Assembly (NCBI GenBank): GCA_003577275.1
Contig: QEVO01000004.1
Coordinates: forward strand, 186,001 to 250,000
Length of the DNA: 64,000 nt
Direction of reading: 5' to 3'
Source: Pseudomonadota bacterium
GTDB lineage: Bacteria > Pseudomonadota > Alphaproteobacteria > Sphingomonadales > Govanellaceae
Shown here one piece after another: positions 34,817 through 43,850 of this stretch (position 1 is the first letter of the stretch; each line of letters starts with the position of its first letter). The notes under the pieces were generated by a model. The model was given only the letters and a program-made list of their open reading frames with translations, searched no databases and was not told the origin of the DNA. The position numbers were made by a program, and so were the translations under genes.

Positions 34817-37800
34817 TCACCCCCACGCCAGGTAGTCGCTCTCGCTCTCCTCGCTGGGTACCGTGACGGATTTGGCCCGCGCTCCCATTTGCACCAGGCA
34901 ACGGTCGATCCATTGTGAGGTCAGCTTCTCCACCGTTGAATTCTGCCGCAGTCGCGAATTCAATAGATTGAAGTTGACCTGCTCCAACGGCTGATCCTGA
35001 TTGAAGCAGGAAAATACCAACGTCTGCTCGCCGGTTTCGGGATTGACATGGGTCTGCACGCACTGGGCGCAAATTTCCTTCATCATGCATTGCATCGGCG
35101 AGTTGATGCTGGCGAACATCTTGACGCCGGGCTTCAAGTGCGGCGCCAGCGAGGTGCTCCGCGCGCGCGCCACCGCCGCCATCATCATGTCGGAGCCGAT
35201 CACCACCACGCGATCCACCTCGCGTAAAGGTATCTCCGGCTCGCCCAGCGTCCCTTCGCCATAATTGACCAGCGCCTGGACGATGTTGCCGACGAAGGTC
35301 TTGTCCTGCTTGCGGCCGGGCTGGAATCCGGGAGCCTGATCGCAGCACCAGACGATGGCGTCGGCCGCCGCCTCGATCTCCTCGATCTTGTAGCGGTCGC
35401 CAATGGTCTTGTAGCCGGCAAAATACAGCACGCGGGAGCCGGCCCGCCGCAACGCCTGGCCGATGGAGAACAACACCGCGTTGCCGAGACCGCCGCCGAC
35501 CAGGAGCACGGTTTCGCCGGCGACTATTTCGGTGGGTGAGCCGGTGGGGCCCATCAGCACCACCGGCTGGCCGGATTTCAGGTAAGCGCACAAATCCGAT
35601 GAGCCGCCCATTTCCAGCACGATCACCGAAACCAGCCCCGCCTTGCGGTCGACCCAGGCGCCGGTGAGCGCCAAGCCTTCCATGGCGAGCCGGGTGTTGC
35701 CCACCTTGGGCGCCAGCGTTTCAAAGTTTTGCAGGCGGTAGAACTGTCCCGGCTCGAATTTGCGCGCCGCCTGCGGCGCCTGGATCGTTACCTCGACGAT
35801 GTTATGGGCGAGCCGCTCCACCTTGTGCACCACCGCGCGAAGATCATGATTGAGCGCGGCGATGAAGGCGTCATCGCTCTCCCCATTGGCCGGGGGCACG
35901 CGCTCCAATATGCGGCTCACCGTGGGATAGCCCTGCAAGGCGCTGGCCATGGCGCTGACCACGTTGCCGGCGAACGAGGGATGCAGATCGCCAAAGAAGC
36001 TGACCGCCCGGCCATCCTCGATAAAGCTTGTCAGCACCCGTACATCCTTGGGCTTCTTGGAGCGTTCCGGGTCCACCGGATTGCCGTTTTCGTCATAGGC
36101 CTGGAAGTAGCGGTCATCGAGCTTGAAATGCACGCCGTCTTCGCGCGCCAGCACCGTATTGGGCTGGGTGCCGGCGGCGATCAGGATGGATTTGGCGGGC
36201 AACCGCTCCAAGGCATCCAAGGTCAGCCACTTGCCCTCGCGGGTCAGCCGCTGCTTGTTCATCATGATGTGGCTGGCATGCCCATATTGGTCGATCTCCA
36301 CCGAGATCGGCGACAGGCACTCGGCGAACTGAATGCCTTCGCCGAGCGCTTTCTCGATCTCCTCGTGATTCAAGGTATAGCTCGGGCTGTCGATCAGCCG
36401 CTTGCGATAGGCAAGGGTGACGCCGCCCCAGCTTTTCATGAGATCGAGGATGCGCGGCGCGCGCTTCTCATGGGCGGCGGTGGCGCGCTCCAAGCGGATG
36501 GCGCGGGCGTGGCCTAAGAACTCGTCGGCGATAGACTGTTCCTCGGGCGACCACTTGGCGCGCACCGTGGCTTCGCCGCGCTCGGCGACCACGGTTTCAT
36601 AACGGGCAAGAAACTTCTCCACCTGAACCGGATAATAAGCCAGCGCCTCAGTGGCGGTATCGATGGCGGTCAAGCCGCCGCCGATCACCACCACCGGCAT
36701 GCGTAGCTGCATGTTGGCGATGGAGTCGGTCTTGGCCGCGCCGGTGAGTTGCAACGCCATCAGGAAATCGGACGCCGCGCGCACGCCGCGCACCAGGCCG
36801 CGCGGCACCGGTATCAGCGTCGGACGGCCGGCGCCCACCGCCAAGGCAATGTGATCGAAGCCGCGGGCAAAAGCATCCTCCACCGTCAGCGTGCCGCCAA
36901 AGCGCACGCCGCCGATCAGTGCGAAACGCTCGCGCCGCTGCAACAGAAGCCGCACCATTTTCAGAAAATTCTTATCCCAGCGCACGGTGATGCCGTATTC
37001 GGCGACGCCGCCGAAGCCCCACATGATGCGATCATCGAGCGCTTCTTGCAGCTCGCTGATGCTTCTGATGGGCCGGAAGGCCGTGCGCGCGCCATCAACC
37101 TGAACGCCGCACAGTTCCGGCGGCAGCGGCTCGATTTTCAGGCCGTCGACGCCGACCACGGTATGGCCCTCGTTCAACAGATGGTGCGCCAACGTATAGC
37201 CGGCGGGTCCCATGCCCGCCACCAGCACCCGCTTGCCGGTGCGCGGGCGCGGCAGCGGCCGGCGCAGATTTAGCGGATTCCACCGGCTCAACAGACTGTA
37301 GATTTCAAAACCCCAAGGCAGCGCCAGGGTATCCTTCAGGATGCGGTTTTCGATCTGCGGAATGTCCACCGGGTCCTGCTTTTGATAGACGCAGGCCTTC
37401 ATGCAGTCGTTGCAAATGCGATGTCCAGTGCCCGCCAGCATCGGGTTAGTGACGATGATCATGGCCAGCGCCGCGATCGTCCGCCCCTCGCCCTTTAGAA
37501 AATTCATTTCCGAGATTTTGACTTCCAGCGGACAGCCGGCGAGTTTGACGCCCAAAGGATTGTCGCGAAATGGCGCGCCCTCCTCGCCCTTGACCTTCTC
37601 ACGCAGTCCCTTGGAGCAAGAGTCCTTGCCCTGATTATGGCAATAAATGCAATAGCTGGCCTGATCGAGAACGCTTTTTAAGGGCGCGCCAGAGTCGGTC
37701 AGCTTGAAGCCTTCGCGTTGATGCACCCGCTCGGCCGGCAGACGATGCACGGCGTATTCCTTGGAATGGTCGATCTCGCCATGCACCAGATGCTCAAAAT

Positions 37801-38398
37801 CAAGTTGCGACGGCGACTGGAAGAGAACGCCGCCGGCCGCCTTGCCGTGGCGACGAATGCCGTCCGGGGTACGCATCGCCCAGGCGGCGTAGCGGGCGGC
37901 AAGATTGAGATCGTCGACATGATTATCGGCGTCGTTCATCCATTGTTGCACGTGTTCGGCATATACGAGCTCGTCCGCCGCGGAGTGAAACGATGCGCCG
38001 AAGCGGCGCGATAATTCCGCCGCCAGCTCCTCGCCGTTGATCCGCGCCACATCCTGCGCCGACACGCCCTTCAGCGCCCGGCGCTGCACGAACAGCCGCT
38101 TGACCGCATAAAGCGGTGATAGGCGATCATGCGCGGCGGATTGCAGTTTAACCTCGCGCTCGATGCCAAAGAGATGCGCGAGAAAAGATTCCAACTGCGG
38201 CGCGACTTCCAACAGCAGATTGGCTTCATCTTTCGCCGACAGCGCATCGGGCGCATGGCGCGCCGACGTCAACGCCTCGGCCACTGATGCGCTCGCCGTA
38301 GTCAACTGATCAAGAAACAACCGATCGATACGGGCCAATCCGGCGTCGCTGTAGAGATCCTCGAACGCCAGTCCGTGAGCTAATTTTAGTTTTGTCAT
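34817..38398 (-). CDS. Fused GltD-like/PyrK-like flavoprotein (NfnBA-type single chain)
   Basis: About 1,193 residues from ATG 38398 (a GTG 27 bases upstream is also in frame). Order: helical N-terminal region of unknown kind (1-240); Fe-S region with Cys at about 250, 253, 261, 289, 329, 332 and 336, as in GltD; FAD motif VLVAGMGPAGYTLAHHLLNEG (about 392); NADPH motif VVVIGGGLTAIDTATEAL (about 570); ferredoxin-reductase module (about 850-930, EPGQFYRLQNFE); NAD motif VLLVGGGLGNAVL (about 965); and PyrK-like 2Fe-2S cysteines at about 1104, 1110, 1113 and 1131. NfnB and NfnA (or SudA and SudB) normally occur as two proteins. A role in NAD(P)H/ferredoxin-type electron transfer, possibly bifurcation, is inferred. 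It is convergent with nsrR. Confidence 0.82.
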   Translation of the reverse strand: MTKLKLAHGLAFEDLYSDAGLARIDRLFLDQLTTASASVAEALTSARHAPDALSAKDEANLLLEVAPQLESFLAHLFGIEREVKLQSAAHDRLSPLYAVKRLFVQRRALKGVSAQDVARINGEELAAELSRRFGASFHSAADELVYAEHVQQWMNDADNHVDDLNLAARYAAWAMRTPDGIRRHGKAAGGVLFQSPSQLDFEHLVHGEIDHSKEYAVHRLPAERVHQREGFKLTDSGAPLKSVLDQASYCIYCHNQGKDSCSKGLREKVKGEEGAPFRDNPLGVKLAGCPLEVKISEMNFLKGEGRTIAALAMIIVTNPMLAGTGHRICNDCMKACVYQKQDPVDIPQIENRILKDTLALPWGFEIYSLLSRWNPLNLRRPLPRPRTGKRVLVAGMGPAGYTLAHHLLNEGHTVVGVDGLKIEPLPPELCGVQVDGARTAFRPIRSISELQEALDDRIMWGFGGVAEYGITVRWDKNFLKMVRLLLQRRERFALIGGVRFGGTLTVEDAFARGFDHIALAVGAGRPTLIPVPRGLVRGVRAASDFLMALQLTGAAKTDSIANMQLRMPVVVIGGGLTAIDTATEALAYYPVQVEKFLARYETVVAERGEATVRAKWSPEEQSIADEFLGHARAIRLERATAAHEKRAPRILDLMKSWGGVTLAYRKRLIDSPSYTLNHEEIEKALGEGIQFAECLSPISVEIDQYGHASHIMMNKQRLTREGKWLTLDALERLPAKSILIAAGTQPNTVLAREDGVHFKLDDRYFQAYDENGNPVDPERSKKPKDVRVLTSFIEDGRAVSFFGDLHPSFAGNVVSAMASALQGYPTVSRILERVPPANGESDDAFIAALNHDLRAVVHKVERLAHNIVEVTIQAPQAARKFEPGQFYRLQNFETLAPKVGNTRLAMEGLALTGAWVDRKAGLVSVIVLEMGGSSDLCAYLKSGQPVVLMGPTGSPTEIVAGETVLLVGGGLGNAVLFSIGQALRRAGSRVLYFAGYKTIGDRYKIEEIEAAADAIVWCCDQAPGFQPGRKQDKTFVGNIVQALVNYGEGTLGEPEIPLREVDRVVVIGSDMMMAAVARARSTSLAPHLKPGVKMFASINSPMQCMMKEICAQCVQTHVNPETGEQTLVFSCFNQDQPLEQVNFNLLNSRLRQNSTVEKLTSQWIDRCLVQMGARAKSVTVPSEESESDYLAWG

Positions 38399-38436
38399 TT
38401 TTTGAATTCCACCCTTTAAAAGCACAAGCCTTGAGT

Positions 38437-38576
38437 AGGCTGTTGAAAAATGCTCGGTCGGTCATTGCGAGGAACGAAGTAACGAAGCAATCCATTTTTC
38501 TATTACGTACGCCGTATTGTGGATTGCTTCGCCCTTGGCAGGGCTCGCAATAACGGTAGCGGGTTTTCAACAGCCT
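38437..38576. mobile_element. 140-bp MITE with 13-bp terminal inverted repeats
   Basis: Ends AGGCTGTTGAAAA (38437-38449) and TTTTCAACAGCCT (38564-38576) are perfect inverted repeats of the type seen at several IS-family termini. The interior is a palindrome built from TCATTGCGAG, GAAGCAATCCA, TGGATTGCTTC and GGGCTCGCAATAACG. It has no coding capacity, and no clear target-site duplication is seen. It inserted just upstream of the flavoprotein gene and may affect its promoter. Confidence 0.8.
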
Positions 38577-38707
38577 TTCGCCCCGGCTATGCGCAGCGGT
38601 GGGATCAGCGCCGTGCCGGTTAACAAACTTCATCGTTTTTAGGAATACCCCATGGGACAAGCGCAATCCTTGCCCCAAGTCAAGAAAATCCACTAGATCG
38701 GCCCACG

Positions 38708-39226
38708 CTAGCGCACGGGAAATAAGGGGTGACGGATACGGTCGCCGACTTTAAGGCCAAGCCGCTCCGACGTGCCGCCCGGCAGCTCCAGGACCGCCCG
38801 GACGCGGCCATTGGATTCGATCGGCGTTTCGTCATGGGGCTGGGCCTGAGGGTGAATCTTAGTAATCCGCCCGGCGCCGTCGATGAACAGAATATCAAGG
38901 GGTATGTAGGTGTTTCGCATCCACATGGCGGCCGGCCGGGGGCGGCCGAAATCAAACAGCATGCCGTGGTCGAGGGCAAGGTGGCGACGGTACATCAGAC
39001 CCCGCTCATGGGCCGCCTCGTCCCGCGCCACTTCGACCGAAAATAGGTGCCGCCGGCCGCTGCCCTCGATCACCAACTCCTCCTGAGGCGACGGCGCCTC
39101 TGCGGCGGGACGATCGCCCAAGGCAGCGGCACCAGGCTGCCAGCCTAAAAAAATGGCTGTTACCAGCAGGGCAAAGATGCAGCGGATGGATTGATCGATC
39201 AGGCGGGCGGCAGGCGGCGTCGCCAC
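38708..39226 (-). CDS. DUF192 family exported protein
   Basis: A 172-residue protein with an N-terminal hydrophobic segment (SIRCIFALLVTAIFLGWQPGAAAL), probably a signal peptide or anchor, then a DUF192 domain: VARDEAAHERGLMYRRHLALDHGMLFDFGRPRPAAMWMRNTYIPLDILFID. DUF192 proteins are small beta-barrel proteins of unknown function found widely in bacteria and archaea. It lies directly after the cold-shock-domain gene on the same strand (stop and start adjacent), which suggests an operon. Confidence 0.88.
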   Translation of the reverse strand: MATPPAARLIDQSIRCIFALLVTAIFLGWQPGAAALGDRPAAEAPSPQEELVIEGSGRRHLFSVEVARDEAAHERGLMYRRHLALDHGMLFDFGRPRPAAMWMRNTYIPLDILFIDGAGRITKIHPQAQPHDETPIESNGRVRAVLELPGGTSERLGLKVGDRIRHPLFPVR

Positions 39227-39796
39227 CTACTCGCGACCCGCCGTCAAAAGATGAATGGCAGTCGCCAGCAGCCCGCGCTCGCCGCGGCCGACGGATACCA
39301 TGACCCGGGCGCCGGGTTCCAGATCATTAAGCCCGGCTTGGCGCAAAACCTCCATATGGACGAACACGTCCTGCTCGCCCTGACCGGCCGAGACGAAGCC
39401 ATAGCCTTTCAGGCGATTGAACCATTTGACCGTGGCCTCCAGCTGCTCGCCGCCATCCACCGGCGGCGGCGGGCAGTGACGATGATTCCCCTTGTCGCGG
39501 GCCTGGAGAACGGCGGTGCTGATATCCACCTCCAGCACCTTCAAGACTTGGCGGCCCTTAGGCCGGCGCACCACCAGACAATCCAGGGTGGCGCCTTCCG
39601 GCACCGCTCGGCGGCCCACATCTTTAAGCGCGGAAAAGTGCAGCAAAACGTCGCCATCCCCGTCGTCGGGCACGACGAACCCATAGCCTTTAACGGCGTC
39701 AAACCACTTTACGATCCCGCGTACCGACGCAGCATCGGCCGCATCAGGAGGGGGCGCCATCGTATCGGGGGCCCCCTCAGCACCACGCGTTGCCAC
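39227..39796 (-). CDS. Double cold-shock-domain protein
   Basis: About 189 residues with two CSDs: [35 protein letters not shown] (RNP1 KGYGFV) and [35 protein letters not shown] (second RNP1 KGYGFV, RNP2 DVFVH). The tandem-CSD form is common in alphaproteobacteria. It binds single-stranded nucleic acid and probably acts as an RNA chaperone. The GTG start at 39796 is chosen because GGGAGGGG precedes it; a downstream ATG is possible. It is followed by the DUF192 gene. Confidence 0.88.
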   Translation of the reverse strand: MATRGAEGAPDTMAPPPDAADAASVRGIVKWFDAVKGYGFVVPDDGDGDVLLHFSALKDVGRRAVPEGATLDCLVVRRPKGRQVLKVLEVDISTAVLQARDKGNHRHCPPPPVDGGEQLEATVKWFNRLKGYGFVSAGQGEQDVFVHMEVLRQAGLNDLEPGARVMVSVGRGERGLLATAIHLLTAGRE

Positions 39797-39879
39797 TATA
39801 CCCCTCCCACTTCCGTAACGGTAACCATACCACGGTTGCAAGAGATCACCAAGTACGCCCGTGGGTTAGCGGGCAGAGG

Positions 39880-41454
39880 CTATTTCAGCGCGATCTCGGA
39901 CGCCCGATGATGTCCGATCAGCCGCTCCTGATAGAGGTGGCCGGTAACCGGGGCCAGCAGAAAATAGACCGCCAGCAGCCCGGTCAAGGTCATGGTCAGG
40001 GTATAGGGAAGCGCCATGACCACCATGCGCAGGTAAGACAGCCGGATCAGCGGCGCCAGCGCCGAGGTCAGTAGAAACAGAAAGGCCGCCTGGCCGTTGG
40101 GGGTGGCCACGCTGGGGATATTGGTGCCGGTGTTGATGGCCACCGCCAGCAGGTCGAAGGTGTCGCGGCTGATCAAGCCTTGGGCCAGCGCCGTTTTCAC
40201 CTCGCCGATGTAGACGGAGGCGACAAAGACGTTATCGCTGATCGAGGACAAGATACCATTGGCGATATAAAACGCCGCGATCTGCTTTAAGCCATCAAGA
40301 GTCAACACCCACTGGATGACCGGCGTAAACAGTTTCTGATCATTGATCACCGCGACGATGCTGAAGAAGACCACCAGGAGCGCGGTGAATGGCAAAGCTT
40401 CCGTAAACGCCTTGCCGATGCGATGCTCCTCGATCACGCCGGTTGATACCGTTGCCAGCACGATCACGGAAAGACCGATGAGACCCACCGCCGCCAAGTG
40501 AAACAGCAAGCCCACCATCAGCCAGGCCACCACCGCCGCCTGCACGATGAGCGAGGCGTGGTCGCGCTTGGTGCGTTTGGCGCTTTCCGCGCGATCAAAC
40601 TCCACCAGGATCTCGCGCACCGCCTGCGGCAAGCGCGCGCCATACCCGAAGGTGCGGGTTTTTTCCAACACAATGCAGGTCAGAAAGCCAACCAGCAGCA
40701 CCGGCATGGTCACCGGCGCCATGCGCAAGAAAAACTCGATGAACCCCCAATGGGCGACGCTGCCGATCAATAAATTCTGCGGCTCGCCGACCAGTGTGGT
40801 GACGCCGCCAAGCGCGGTGCCCACCGCCGCATGCATCATCAGCGATCGGAGAAAGGCGCGAAAGTTTTCCAGATCGGAACGATGGAGCTCCTGCACCTCG
40901 CCGTCATTGCCATGATCATGGGCATGATCGAAATGCTTGCCCGACGCTACCTTGTGATAAACGCTGTAAAAACCGACGCCAACGGTGATCACCACCGCAG
41001 TCACAGTCAGGGCGTCGAGAAAGGCCGATAAAACTGCTCCTAGAAGCGAAAACATCAAGGCCAGGGAAACCTTGTTGCGCACCCGCAGCAGGATTTTGGT
41101 GAAGATGAAGAGCAAAAGGTCTTTGACGAAGAAAATGCCGGCCACCATGAAGATCAACAGCAAGATGACCTCCATGCCGAGTTCCACTTCATGATAAATC
41201 GAGGTGGGATCGGTCAAGCCGATGAACACCGCCTCCAAGGCGAGGAGGCCGCCCGGCAGCAAGGGATAGCATTTCAATGCCATAGCCAGGGTGAAGATGA
41301 ATTCGAACACCAGCACCCAGCCCGCGACCACCGGCCCCTGCACGTAAAGCAGCATTGGGTTGAAGATCAAAAACAGGATGATCGTCAGCTTGTACCAGTC
41401 CGGCGCCTGGCCCATGAAATTGCTGACCACGCCGGCGGTTATTGACCGTTCCAT
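39880..41454 (-). CDS. nhaB: Na+/H+ antiporter NhaB
   Basis: A 524-residue polytopic protein with about 12 spans. The sequence [33 protein letters not shown], then [26 protein letters not shown] and [23 protein letters not shown], is characteristic of NhaB. It exports Na+ in exchange for protons at the inner membrane and helps sodium and pH homeostasis. The start ATG is clear. It is monocistronic, divergent from the small-ORF/IscU-like pair. Confidence 0.94.
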   Translation of the reverse strand: MERSITAGVVSNFMGQAPDWYKLTIILFLIFNPMLLYVQGPVVAGWVLVFEFIFTLAMALKCYPLLPGGLLALEAVFIGLTDPTSIYHEVELGMEVILLLIFMVAGIFFVKDLLLFIFTKILLRVRNKVSLALMFSLLGAVLSAFLDALTVTAVVITVGVGFYSVYHKVASGKHFDHAHDHGNDGEVQELHRSDLENFRAFLRSLMMHAAVGTALGGVTTLVGEPQNLLIGSVAHWGFIEFFLRMAPVTMPVLLVGFLTCIVLEKTRTFGYGARLPQAVREILVEFDRAESAKRTKRDHASLIVQAAVVAWLMVGLLFHLAAVGLIGLSVIVLATVSTGVIEEHRIGKAFTEALPFTALLVVFFSIVAVINDQKLFTPVIQWVLTLDGLKQIAAFYIANGILSSISDNVFVASVYIGEVKTALAQGLISRDTFDLLAVAINTGTNIPSVATPNGQAAFLFLLTSALAPLIRLSYLRMVVMALPYTLTMTLTGLLAVYFLLAPVTGHLYQERLIGHHRASEIALK

Positions 41455-41604
41455 GTTAAAACCTATCGCCTCCCTGTTTTATTGCGGCTTTCAACCGCAA
41501 GGTGTTCTATCGCGGCCGACGGCGCGGCACAAGGGTTTCGCAAAATGCTTGCGGCAAACGGACATATGGGTATCCTCGGCGACGTCGAGAAGGACAATAC
41601 CCTG

Positions 41605-41703
41605 ATGAAGATGCGCCCGCGCGGTCTGCCCCCATTTGTCTGGTTCGCCGCCCTGACGGTATTCGAGGGCGCGGTGCTCGCCGCCCTATTGATCATGCCG
41701 TAA
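41605..41703 (+). CDS. Possible 32-residue single-span membrane protein
   Basis: ATG 41605 follows AAGGA by 10 bases and encodes a basic N-terminus (MKMRPRG) and one hydrophobic span (FVWFAALTVFEGAVLAALLIMP), then stops 15 bases before the IscU-like gene. The ribosome-binding site, positive-inside N-terminus and tight spacing favour a real small gene, but length alone cannot exclude chance. No family is recognised. Confidence 0.4.
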   Translation: MKMRPRGLPPFVWFAALTVFEGAVLAALLIMP

Positions 41704-41718
41704 ATACAGCCTTGCCCT

Positions 41719-42153
41719 ATGGTCGATCCCCTCTATCAGAAGGAAATCCTGCGCCTTGCCGCCGCCGCCGACGGCGCCGGGCGGCTGGCGGCCCCCACCG
41801 TCACCGCCACCGTCAAGAACCCCTTGTGCGGCGACATGATCACCGTCGATCTGGCGCTGGAGCAAGGACGGATCAAGGCGATGGCGCATGCCACCCGAGC
41901 CTGTGTCTTGTGTCAGGCGAGCGCTACGCTTCTGGCCCGGCGCGCCGCCGGCCATGACCGCTCGGATTTGGCTGCCGCCGGCGCGCGACTACGCGCGCTC
42001 CTTGAAGGAACGGCCGGCGTCGCTTGGCCTGACGGCTTTGCCGACTTTCAGGTGTTCGCCGCCGTTGCCCCCCATCCCCACCGCCACACCTGTGTGATGC
42101 TGCCCTTCCAGGCGGCGGAGAAGGCATTCGCCGCCGCCGAAACGACTGTTTGA
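41719..42153 (+). CDS. IscU/NifU-like iron-sulfur scaffold protein
   Basis: A 144-residue protein with the NifU N-terminal fold: NPLCGDMITVDL (C37, D39), ATRACVLCQASATLL (C62 and C65) and HTCVMLPF (C125). The three scaffold cysteines and the assembly aspartate are all present, so it can probably hold a transient cluster. Such stand-alone copies accompany SUF systems in alphaproteobacteria. No isc or suf genes are nearby. It is convergent with recX (4 bases apart). Confidence 0.83.
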   Translation: MVDPLYQKEILRLAAAADGAGRLAAPTVTATVKNPLCGDMITVDLALEQGRIKAMAHATRACVLCQASATLLARRAAGHDRSDLAAAGARLRALLEGTAGVAWPDGFADFQVFAAVAPHPHRHTCVMLPFQAAEKAFAAAETTV

Positions 42154-42157
42154 AAAC

Positions 42158-42712
42158 TTATTCTTCGCTATCCTCGATGATGCGCCGCGCGATGTCATAG
42201 GAAAAGCCGGCGCGGGCGAACGCCCCCAGTGCGCGGCGGCGGTCGTCCGTTGATGGCGGGCGCGATGGCGCGTATGGCCCCAGCCGCCGCCGTCGGGCGA
42301 AGGCGTCGGCGGCCTTAAGATCGAGATCAGCCGAGGCGTCGTCCGCCAACGCCGACAGCGCCTCCTCGATCACCGCTGCGGCCACGCCCTTGGCGGCAAG
42401 ATCGGCGCGTATCCGCGCCAGCGGCCGGCCGGCGGCATGGAGGCTCCGCGCCCGGCCTTCGGCAAAGGCGCAATCGTTTACAAAGCCCTTGTCGACCAGT
42501 TCCTTGACGATGCGTTTGGCGACCGCCGTCCAGGGAGATATATCCTCCTCGCCGCCGCGCCGGGCGATGTCGCGCTTGATTTTACGCGCCAACACCCGCA
42601 GAACTTGGGTCTCGCCGGCGGAAAAGCGAGCCAGATAACGAACCGCCGCGGTGCGCAGGCGCTCTTCGCTCAAGGGCGGTGGTTTTTTGAACGGACGACG
42701 TTGAGAGGTCAT
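42158..42712 (-). CDS. recX: Regulatory protein RecX
   Basis: About 184 residues with RecX-type three-helix repeats: RYLARFSAGETQVLRVLARKIKRD, LVDKGFVNDCAFAEGRARSLHAAGRPLARIRADLAAKGV, and the C-terminal RRALGAFARAGFSYDIARRIIE. It modulates RecA filaments during recombination and the SOS response. recA is not adjacent here. The start is ATG 42712 (MTSQRRPF); the upstream in-frame extension overlaps the divergent EamA gene and is unlikely. Confidence 0.9.
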   Translation of the reverse strand: MTSQRRPFKKPPPLSEERLRTAAVRYLARFSAGETQVLRVLARKIKRDIARRGGEEDISPWTAVAKRIVKELVDKGFVNDCAFAEGRARSLHAAGRPLARIRADLAAKGVAAAVIEEALSALADDASADLDLKAADAFARRRRLGPYAPSRPPSTDDRRRALGAFARAGFSYDIARRIIEDSEE

Positions 42713-42761
42713 GGGAGAAAAAGTGCCCGAGCCGAGCTTTCCGCGCAAGACCGGCGATGCA

Positions 42762-43637
42762 ATGACCGGCGGCTTGGCGGTAAGCGTTGCCATGCTGCTT
42801 ACCTTGTCGGTGCTGTGGGGCTCCGCCTATTACCTGGTCAAGGTGGCGTTGGTCACCTTGCCGCCCCTGACCTTGACCTTTGGGAGGATCGCCGTCGCCG
42901 CCGTGGTTCTGGTGACGGTGGCGGTGGCGCGCGGAGCGGCCGTCAAAGGCGATTGGCGGTTCTGGGGCAACGCCATGGCGGCGGCGGCCACCGGCATGAC
43001 CCTGCCCTTCACCATGATCGCCCTAGGCCTGCAAACGGTCGACAGCGCCCTGGCGGCCATCCTGATCGCCACCGTACCGCTGTTTACCCTGCCGCTGGCC
43101 CACATGCTCACCCATGACGAGCGGGCGACCGCCCGCGCCGGCATCGGTGTGGTGGTGGGCTTTATCGGCGTCGTCATGCTGTTCATCCGGGAAACCGGCG
43201 GCGGCAACACCGCCGGCGGCATTATGCTCATCCTTGCCGCTTCCCTGAGCTACGCCACCTCCGCGCTGGTGATAAAGCGTGGCAATACGGGCAATCCCGA
43301 CGGCTTCTCGGCGGCCATGGTACTGTGCGCCGCCGCCCTTATCGCTCCATTCGCCCTGCTGTCCGATCGCCCCTGGACCTTGACCCCCAACCTGCCCACT
43401 ATCCTGGCGACGCTAGCCTTGGGCGTCTTTCCCACCGGCATCGCCACCCTCCTCCTGGTGCGCCTGATCCGCCGGGCGGGCGCCACCTTCGCCTCCCTGA
43501 CCAATTACCTGATTCCCGTGGTCGGGGTGACCTTGGGCATTGTATTCCTTGACGAAAAATTGCCCGCAACGGCAATTTTCGGCACCTCTTTGATCGCCAT
43601 CGGGATATACTTGTCCCGTACTAAGGCGCGGAAATAA
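42762..43637 (+). CDS. EamA/DMT-family transporter
   Basis: About 291 residues and ten predicted spans in two EamA halves: LLTLSVLWGSAYYLVKVALVTLPPLTLTFGRIAVAA in the first and LAASLSYATSALVIKRGN in the second. It belongs to the drug/metabolite transporter superfamily; the substrate is unknown. The start is taken at ATG 42762 (MTGGLAV); an in-frame ATG at 42711 would overlap the recX start. Confidence 0.87.
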   Translation: MTGGLAVSVAMLLTLSVLWGSAYYLVKVALVTLPPLTLTFGRIAVAAVVLVTVAVARGAAVKGDWRFWGNAMAAAATGMTLPFTMIALGLQTVDSALAAILIATVPLFTLPLAHMLTHDERATARAGIGVVVGFIGVVMLFIRETGGGNTAGGIMLILAASLSYATSALVIKRGNTGNPDGFSAAMVLCAAALIAPFALLSDRPWTLTPNLPTILATLALGVFPTGIATLLLVRLIRRAGATFASLTNYLIPVVGVTLGIVFLDEKLPATAIFGTSLIAIGIYLSRTKARK

Positions 43638-43850
43638 CAGTAATATTTTGAGGGCGTCCTTAATCTTGCCAAAATCCTCCCTTAATGACGCCAGCGGCAG
43701 TGCAACTGTTTATAAAATTATGCCGCAGCGCAAAAAAGTTGCGAAACGACGGCTCTATAAGGTATGTGAACACGTGACGGTGACGCTCGAGGGGGAATCG
43801 CCGCGTGGGACATCGGGAAGAAACGCCTAATCGTCTTTGGATCAGACAAT

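Noticed and set aside
34817..38398. Glutamate synthase small subunit or dihydroorotate dehydrogenase electron-transfer subunit
   Set aside because: Neither gltB nor pyrD is adjacent, and the chain combines both module types in one protein, so neither single label fits.
43648..43830. Short open frame before the acyl-AMP ligase gene
   Set aside because: TTG start without a ribosome-binding site, no conserved-looking features; probably leader sequence.
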